Assembly: GCA_035534295.1 (NCBI GenBank)
Contig: DATLSE010000052.1
Span: 1 to 64,000 of the forward strand
DNA from: DATKQJ01 sp035534295
Lineage (GTDB): Bacteria; Chloroflexota; Dormibacteria; Dormibacterales; Dormibacteraceae
Direction: 5' to 3'
DNA length: 64,000 nucleotides
Shown here: positions 59,827 through 64,000 of the stretch, piece after piece
Layout of the letters: each line of letters begins with the position of its first letter
Numbering within the stretch: the first letter of the stretch is position 1
Translations under genes and position numbers: made by a program
The notes under the pieces: model-generated
What the model saw: the letters and a program-made list of their open reading frames with translations, nothing else
The model's database searches: none
What the model was told of the DNA's origin: nothing

Positions 59827-59832
59827 AGTATA
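59827..59832 (-). promoter_or_regulatory. -10 box of the DtxR-NRAMP operon
   Basis: On the minus strand TATACT ends twelve bases before ATG 59814, giving a leader of only a few bases. A GATATC palindrome lies between it and the start. On the opposite strand GATAAT (59876-59881) stands nine bases before the MFS ATG at 59891, another almost leaderless start. No clear -35 is visible for either. Confidence 0.4.
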
Positions 59833-59890
59833 GGTCGGCGCCGAGGCGGAGGCGGAGGCGCGAGGCCGCATCTTCGATAATGCCGCTCAG

Positions 59891-61138
59891 ATGAGCACAC
59901 CGACGGTGGGGGTCCAGACTGCCGGCGAGCGGATGAGCGCTGATCCTCCCCACCAATGGCATCCCGGCAGCATCACGCTGGTCGTGCTCTGCCAGAGCAT
60001 GCAGTCCCTGGCCCTGGGTGGAATCGCTCTTTTTCTGCCCCTGATCCGGCGCGACGTGGGCCTGGACTTCACCCAGGCCGGGGGCATTGCCGCCGCCTCG
60101 ACCCTGGTCTACGCGCTGATGCAGATACCCTCGGGGTACCTGGCCGATCGCTTCGGTGCCCGCCGCCTCTTTCTGACCGGACTGGTGGGCTGCAACGCGC
60201 TCGTACTGAGCCTGGCGCTGCTCCACAACTACTGGCTCATCATCGCCAACCAGGCCCTCTCGGGGTTTTTCCGATCCCTGGTCTTCGCCCCCGGCCTGCT
60301 CCTGATCGGAGCCCTCTTCCCCGCCCGCCGCCGGGCCACCGCGATGGGCCTCTACGTGGCGGGCGGATTCAGCTCCAACATTCTGCTCAACACCCTGGGC
60401 CCGATCCTGGTCGGCTCCATGGGCTGGCGCCTGCTGTTCGCGACGTTTGCGGTGGGTGGCTTGGTCGTGCTGGTCCTATACCGCCGGTTCGGCGGCCCCG
60501 GCCCCATCGGCTCGGGAGGCTCGGGCGTCAGTCCAGCGCAGGCCCTGCGCCTCTTCCGGCACCGGGTGATGTGGGTCATCGCGGTGATCCAGTACATCCG
60601 GCTGGCGGTGGCGTCGGGCATGGCCTTCTGGCTGCCCACCTTCGTGGTGGTCCAAAAGCACCAGTCACTTCAGGTGGCGGGACTGGTGGTGGCCCTGAGC
60701 GCGGCCGTCACCGCGCCGTCCAATTTTCTGGGCGGCTATCTCTCCGATCGGCTGGGACGCCCGCTCTGGGTGGTGGGCTCCTCGCTCTTCATGCTCGCGC
60801 TGACCACGGTCCTATTGATCAGGGTCGACAGCCTGGTCCCATTCCTCTTCGTGGTGGTGCTCAACGGCCTCTTTCTCCAGCTCTACTTCGGCCCGCTCTT
60901 CTCCGTCCCCATCGCCATGCTGGGACAGAAGAGCGCAGGACTGGCCAGCGGCTTCGGCAATTTCTTCGCCAACCTGGGCGGCTTCACGGCCGTGTACCTG
61001 CTGGGTCTGGTCAAAGACCTGACCGGATCCTTCTCGCTCGGTTTCTTCGGTCTGTCAGCCCTCTGCCTGGTCGGCCTGGCCTGCACCGTGCTGCTTTCTG
61101 GGATGAGGCCGATCGCAGCTGGCGCCCTGGCCCGGTGA
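59891..61138 (+). CDS. MFS transporter (12 TM)
   Basis: The protein has 415 residues and about twelve membrane segments. QIPSGYLADRFGARRLFLTG is motif A, and the equivalent GGYLSDRLGRPLWVVG occurs in the second half. MWVIAVIQYIRLAVASGMAF and SGFGNFFANLGGFTAVYLLG are typical of the anion:cation symporter/NNP-like MFS groups. The first 25 residues are a polar cytoplasmic tail. It is divergent from the DtxR operon. The substrate is unknown; a carboxylate or sugar acid is possible. Confidence 0.88.
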   Translation: MSTPTVGVQTAGERMSADPPHQWHPGSITLVVLCQSMQSLALGGIALFLPLIRRDVGLDFTQAGGIAAASTLVYALMQIPSGYLADRFGARRLFLTGLVGCNALVLSLALLHNYWLIIANQALSGFFRSLVFAPGLLLIGALFPARRRATAMGLYVAGGFSSNILLNTLGPILVGSMGWRLLFATFAVGGLVVLVLYRRFGGPGPIGSGGSGVSPAQALRLFRHRVMWVIAVIQYIRLAVASGMAFWLPTFVVVQKHQSLQVAGLVVALSAAVTAPSNFLGGYLSDRLGRPLWVVGSSLFMLALTTVLLIRVDSLVPFLFVVVLNGLFLQLYFGPLFSVPIAMLGQKSAGLASGFGNFFANLGGFTAVYLLGLVKDLTGSFSLGFFGLSALCLVGLACTVLLSGMRPIAAGALAR

Positions 61139-61150
61139 CGCCGACCCACT

Positions 61151-61179
61151 GATCGTTCGGCGCCGAGCGCCGAGCGATC
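61151..61179. terminator. Hairpin between convergent genes
   Basis: GATCGTTCGGCG / CGCCGAGCGATC pairs over 12 positions (one G-T type mismatch) around the loop CCGAG. It lies 12 bases past the MFS stop and 40 bases past the end of the DEAD-box gene on the other strand. Position suits a bidirectional terminator; no T-run follows. Confidence 0.5.
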
Positions 61180-61219
61180 AGCGCCGGCGCCGCTCAGGCC
61201 TGAGGAGTGCCGAGCCCGA

Positions 61220-62437
61220 CTAGGGGCGGCGCCGGTGCTGGAAAGGGCGTGGCCCTCGACTCGAGGTCGGGATCGGAGCCAGCGGACGCGGCGCGGGACG
61301 AAGCCTCCACTCCCCTGTGGCGAGCAGGTGCTCGGAGTCGACCTCGGGCAGGTCCTCGGCGCCCTGACGCCGGAGCTTGGTCCAGGCGGGCTCGTCCTGA
61401 GAGGTGAGGAGCGTCAGGGCCCGACCGCTGGCCCCGTTGCGCGCCGTCCTCCCTACCCGGTGGGTGAGCCACTGGGGCGTATCCGGCAGGTCGTAGTTGA
61501 TGACCAGACCGACGTGGCTGATGTCAAGCCCGCGGGCCGCGACGTTGGTGGCGACCAGAACTCCATCGGGGTCGTCGCGAAAGGCCTGGAGCGCCCGCTG
61601 CCGCTGCCCTTGGCTCATGTCCCCGCGCAGCTGCTGGGGACGGTGACCCAGGCGCTCGATGTCACGGCAGACCCGGGCCACGCCGTGCTTGGTCCGGCCA
61701 AAGGCGATGGTTGACCCGGCCCGCGCGCTGAGCAGCCGGTCCAGCACCTTGAGCTTGCCGCCGTGGGCGTCGACGCGCATGAGCCCGTGCTCGAGCCGGC
61801 TCTCCTCGTCGTCCTCCACACATACGCGGACCGGCTGCCGCAGATGACGGACGATCATCGACTCGACCCATTCCGGCATGGTGGCCGAGGCGAGCACCAT
61901 CTGGGGCTGTCGGGTCAGGGCGATGATGCGTTCGATGATCGGGGCAAAGCCCGAGTCGAACATCTCGTCCGCCTCATCGAGGACCATGTAACGGACCCCC
62001 GAGAGGTCGAGCACCCGCCTCTCCACCAGGTCGACGATGCGCCCTGGGGTGCCGATCAAAAGGTCGGTGCCGCGTCTCAACCCGCCCAGCTGGGCGCCGT
62101 ATCCGACGCCGCCGAATACCAGCAGCTGGCGCAGGCCGAGATCCAGGGTGTCGAAAACCGCCGCGATCTGCAGCGCCAGCTCCCGAGTCGGACACACCAC
62201 CATGGCCCGGGGCCCGCGCGTCGCCCGCTGAGGGGCGGCCAGGCCGGCCAGGCCGGCCAGTGGAAGCAGGAAGGCCAGGCTCTTGCCCGATCCCGTCGGC
62301 GCCTGAATTACGACGTCAGAGCCGGAGCGAAGCGGTGGGACGGCCTGCTCCTGGACCGGGAGAGGGCTGGATATGCCCGCCCGGTCGAGGGCGGCCAGCG
62401 TGCGGGCGCCAACGCCCAAAGATGAGAACTGGTTCAT
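61220..62437 (-). CDS. DEAD-box RNA helicase, RhlE-like
   Basis: The protein has 405 residues. The Q-motif region begins QFSSLGVGARTLAALDRAGI; motif I is QAPTGSGKS; Ia/Ib are CPTRELALQI and GTPGRIVDL; motif II is VLDEADEMFD; motif III is ASATMPEW; motif V is ATNVAARGLDISHV; and motif VI is HRVGRTARNG. The C-terminus is a short Arg/Pro-rich tail (about 380-405) that may bind RNA. It unwinds RNA duplexes in ribosome assembly or mRNA decay. ATG 62437 directly precedes the Q-motif. The gene appears monocistronic. Confidence 0.95.
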   Translation of the reverse strand: MNQFSSLGVGARTLAALDRAGISSPLPVQEQAVPPLRSGSDVVIQAPTGSGKSLAFLLPLAGLAGLAAPQRATRGPRAMVVCPTRELALQIAAVFDTLDLGLRQLLVFGGVGYGAQLGGLRRGTDLLIGTPGRIVDLVERRVLDLSGVRYMVLDEADEMFDSGFAPIIERIIALTRQPQMVLASATMPEWVESMIVRHLRQPVRVCVEDDEESRLEHGLMRVDAHGGKLKVLDRLLSARAGSTIAFGRTKHGVARVCRDIERLGHRPQQLRGDMSQGQRQRALQAFRDDPDGVLVATNVAARGLDISHVGLVINYDLPDTPQWLTHRVGRTARNGASGRALTLLTSQDEPAWTKLRRQGAEDLPEVDSEHLLATGEWRLRPAPRPLAPIPTSSRGPRPFQHRRRP

Positions 62438-62626
62438 GGAAGACTCCTGATTTCCCCCGCTGGTGTTCGTGTGCCGTACTCAGGACGCCGTCCAAGCGAA
62501 ACGGGGAGAGGGAACCGGAGTGGGCGGAGGTCGCCGACCAAAGGGCGACTTACCGCCACCTAGTGTACCGGACGGAGGACGGAGCCGTGATGAGCGAGCG
62601 CTCTCCTGCGCCTAGAATGCCCTGGC

Positions 62627-62770
62627 ATGAGCAAAGGGCGCGACAACCGCGGACGCGACGACAAGAAGAACAAGAAGGTCAAAAAGGACAAGCGCGCGCC
62701 CGCGGCGACGGCCTACGACCCGAACTTGGTCGTGCGCCAAGCGCCGGCCCCTCCACCCGAGAAGGCCTAG
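62627..62770 (+). CDS. 47-residue basic protein (Lys/Arg/Asp-rich)
   Basis: ATG 62627 opens 47 codons ending at TAG 62768-62770. The N-terminal half is a dense run of K, R, D and N (SKGRDNRGRDDKKNKKVKKD) and the C-terminal half is Pro/Ala-rich (YDPNLVVRQAPAPPPEKA). Such composition is unlikely from random G+C-rich sequence, because the AAG/AAC codons break the local base bias. Small proteins of this style occur as nucleic-acid or ribosome binders. No family is recognised. Confidence 0.6.
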   Translation: MSKGRDNRGRDDKKNKKVKKDKRAPAATAYDPNLVVRQAPAPPPEKA

Positions 62771-62814
62771 GCCCCCAGCCTCAGAAGTCCTCACCTTCCT
62801 CGGGCGCCTCCAAC

Positions 62815-62835
62815 TTACATAGACCGTCTATGTAA
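62815..62835. promoter_or_regulatory. Perfect 21-base palindromic operator of the second MarR gene
   Basis: TTACATAGA-CCG-TCTATGTAA has fully complementary 9-base arms and lies ten bases before the GTG start of the MarR gene. The right arm contains TATGTA, usable as a -10 box, so binding would block RNA polymerase directly. A+T-rich arms stand out from the surrounding G+C-rich DNA. Autorepression of the MarR-MFS pair is inferred. Confidence 0.75.
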
Positions 62836-62844
62836 ACTTGCCGG

Positions 62845-63312
62845 GTGCCCATCCTCCCCTCGGCTCCCCCCCGCGCCGTGGCCGAGGAGCTGACCGCACA
62901 CGTGACCCGGCTCAACTTGCTGCTGCGCTCGGAGCTGGCTCCCCAGGGGGTCAGCCTGGCCCAGGCCAGCACCCTGGCCACGCTCAGCCAGCGTGGCCCG
63001 ACGCGGATGACCGAGCTGGCCGCGGCGGCGGCGGTGGCCCAGCCCAGCATGAGCGCGCTGATCAAGCGCATGGAACGCCAGGGCTGGGTCCGCAGGTCGT
63101 CCGCGCTCTCCGACCAGCGCGCCGTCGAGGTCGTGATCACGGGGCCGGGAGCCCGGCTCCTGGCTGAGCTGCGCGAGGCTCGCTCGGCCGCCCTTGGTCG
63201 CCACCTCGGGCGCCTCGCAGCGGCCGACCAGGAGCTCCTGGCCCAGGCCGCGGGAAGTCTGGGCCGGCTGGTGGAGTCGATCGAAGAGGAGGCCACCGGC
63301 CGTGCACGATAG
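62845..63312 (+). CDS. MarR-family winged-helix regulator
   Basis: The protein has 155 residues from GTG 62845. RLNLLLRSELAPQGVSLAQA is the first helix pair. The HTH is RMTELAAAAAVAQPSMSALI, followed by KRMERQGWVRRSSALSDQRA (recognition helix and wing). It overlaps the downstream MFS gene by 11 bases, so both are translated together. It should bind the perfect palindrome just upstream and respond to an aromatic or drug-like ligand exported by the MFS protein. Confidence 0.9.
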   Translation: MPILPSAPPRAVAEELTAHVTRLNLLLRSELAPQGVSLAQASTLATLSQRGPTRMTELAAAAAVAQPSMSALIKRMERQGWVRRSSALSDQRAVEVVITGPGARLLAELREARSAALGRHLGRLAAADQELLAQAAGSLGRLVESIEEEATGRAR

Positions 63313-64000
63313 CCCCAGCCGGGCCCAATTGCTCCAGCAGCCACGGGCGGTTTGGGCGGTCGCATTCGCGTGTGTCGTGGCCTTCATGGGAATCGGTCTG
63401 GTCGACCCCATCCTGCCCGCGATCGCCCGCGGTCTCAAGGCCAGCCCATCCCAGGTCGAACTCCTGTTCACGAGCTACCTCCTGGTGACCGGCCTGGCGA
63501 TGGTCGTGACCGGCGCGGTGGCGAGCTGGATCGGCCCCAAGGCCACCCTGCTCAGCGGCCTTTTCCTGATCGTGGTGTTCGCCAGTCTGGCCGGCTCCTC
63601 TTCCACCATCGCCCAGGTGGTCGGATTCCGCGCCGGCTGGGGACTGGGGAACGCCCTTTTTATCGCAACCGCCCTGGCCGTGATCGTCAGCGCCGCCAGC
63701 GGTGGCATCGGGGGTGCCATCATCCTCTACGAGGCGGCGCTGGGCCTGGGGATCGCGGTGGGGCCGGTGGTGGGCGGCATCCTGGGCGGGATCACCTGGC
63801 GCGGCCCCTTTTACGGCACCGCGGTGCTGATGTCCGTGGCCCTGCTGGCCATCCTGATCTGGTTGCCGGCCACGCCCCGACCGGCCCTTAGAGTCCCGGT
63901 CCTGGCCCCCATCCGCGCCCTGCGTCACAGCGGATTGCGCACCGTGGGGCTGGTGGCCTTCCTCTACAACTTCGGTTTCTTCGTCCTGCTCGCCTACACT
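63302..64000 (+). CDS. MFS exporter, N-terminal part (cut by the window end)
   Basis: The frame opens with GTG 63302 inside the MarR gene and is still open at 64000, giving 233 residues. TM1 contains AFMGIGLVDPILPAIARGL, then QVELLFTSYLLVTGLAMVV, SWIGPKATLLSGLFLIVVF (motif A replaced by SWIGPKAT) and LGLGIAVGPVVGGILGG (motif C, G-x-x-x-G-P-x-x-G-G). Motif C indicates a proton-coupled antiporter of the DHA1 drug-efflux type. It is coupled to the MarR gene and controlled with it. Confidence 0.88.
   Translation, partial: MHDSPSRAQLLQQPRAVWAVAFACVVAFMGIGLVDPILPAIARGLKASPSQVELLFTSYLLVTGLAMVVTGAVASWIGPKATLLSGLFLIVVFASLAGSSSTIAQVVGFRAGWGLGNALFIATALAVIVSAASGGIGGAIILYEAALGLGIAVGPVVGGILGGITWRGPFYGTAVLMSVALLAILIWLPATPRPALRVPVLAPIRALRHSGLRTVGLVAFLYNFGFFVLLAYT

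Noticed and set aside
1..64000. CRISPR array, tRNA or rRNA genes, prophage or integrative element
   Set aside because: No regularly spaced repeats, no cloverleaf-type sequence, no integrase, capsid or terminase genes were seen; only the ISL3 remnant is mobile.

Overview
The window is bacterial, gene-dense and G+C-rich (about two thirds by eye). There is no rRNA, tRNA, CRISPR array or prophage that I can see. It holds a bacterial-type PEP carboxylase, a type III polyketide synthase set, a tungstate/molybdate importer with an XRE-PBP regulator, and many family III CoA-transferases and ACMSD-like amidohydrolases. Many starts are GTG or TTG, and several -10 boxes lie so close to the start codon that the transcripts must be (nearly) leaderless. 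Together this suggests an uncultivated soil bacterium of the Chloroflexota / Dormibacterota / deep Actinomycetota type. No taxonomic marker is present, so this is only an impression.

Layout. 1-2.6 kb: the tail of an unidentified gene, a truncated ISL3 transposase, a DUF1801 gene, and an ArsR-SRPBCC pair with a clear leaderless promoter/operator. 2.6-14.4 kb: an MFS transporter, then catabolic locus 1 (metallo-beta-lactamase hydrolase, CoA-transferase, enolase-superfamily enzyme, CitE-type lyase, type A amidohydrolase, MmgE/PrpD protein, a shrunken second CitE gene, type B amidohydrolase, and an opposing CoA-transferase). 14.8-19.4 kb: two ABC exporter pairs. 19.7-29.4 kb: carbonic anhydrase, response regulator, a type III PKS / FAD enzyme / methyltransferase set resembling alkylresorcinol or alkylpyrone loci, PEP carboxylase, a cysteine-less rhodanese, an SDR and a methyltransferase. 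29.6-33.5 kb: tungstate/molybdate uptake operon with its regulator. 33.9-38.8 kb: FMO, MBL hydrolase, CoA-transferase, amidohydrolase, cupin. 39.1-47.2 kb: NuoF-like protein with ferredoxin, a large nuclease-helicase, an SDR, and a PAS-GGDEF-cNMP-ParA fusion protein. 47.9-55.2 kb: catabolic locus 2 (CitE, type B amidohydrolase and CoA-transferase translationally coupled; then quinone oxidoreductase, extradiol-dioxygenase-like VOC protein, type A amidohydrolase, carboxymuconolactone decarboxylase-like protein, HD protein). 55.2-64 kb: MarR-MFS, a divergent NRAMP transporter with a DtxR-type regulator and a one-TM protein, MFS, DEAD-box helicase, and a second MarR-MFS pair cut by the window end.

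The main theme is a repeated catabolic toolkit. There are four CaiB/BaiF CoA-transferases, two intact CitE-type lyases plus one vestigial copy, two type A and two type B amidohydrolases plus two further members, and two MBL hydrolases. The unit CitE - type B amidohydrolase - CoA-transferase is intact at 47.9-50.9 kb with stop/start overlaps at both junctions. It is present in decayed form at 11.6-14.2 kb. Both type B amidohydrolases carry Asn263 where the superfamily has its metal-binding Asp, which suggests chemistry other than ordinary hydrolysis. I infer CoA-activation and C-C cleavage of a branched or aromatic-derived carboxylate; the substrate is unknown.
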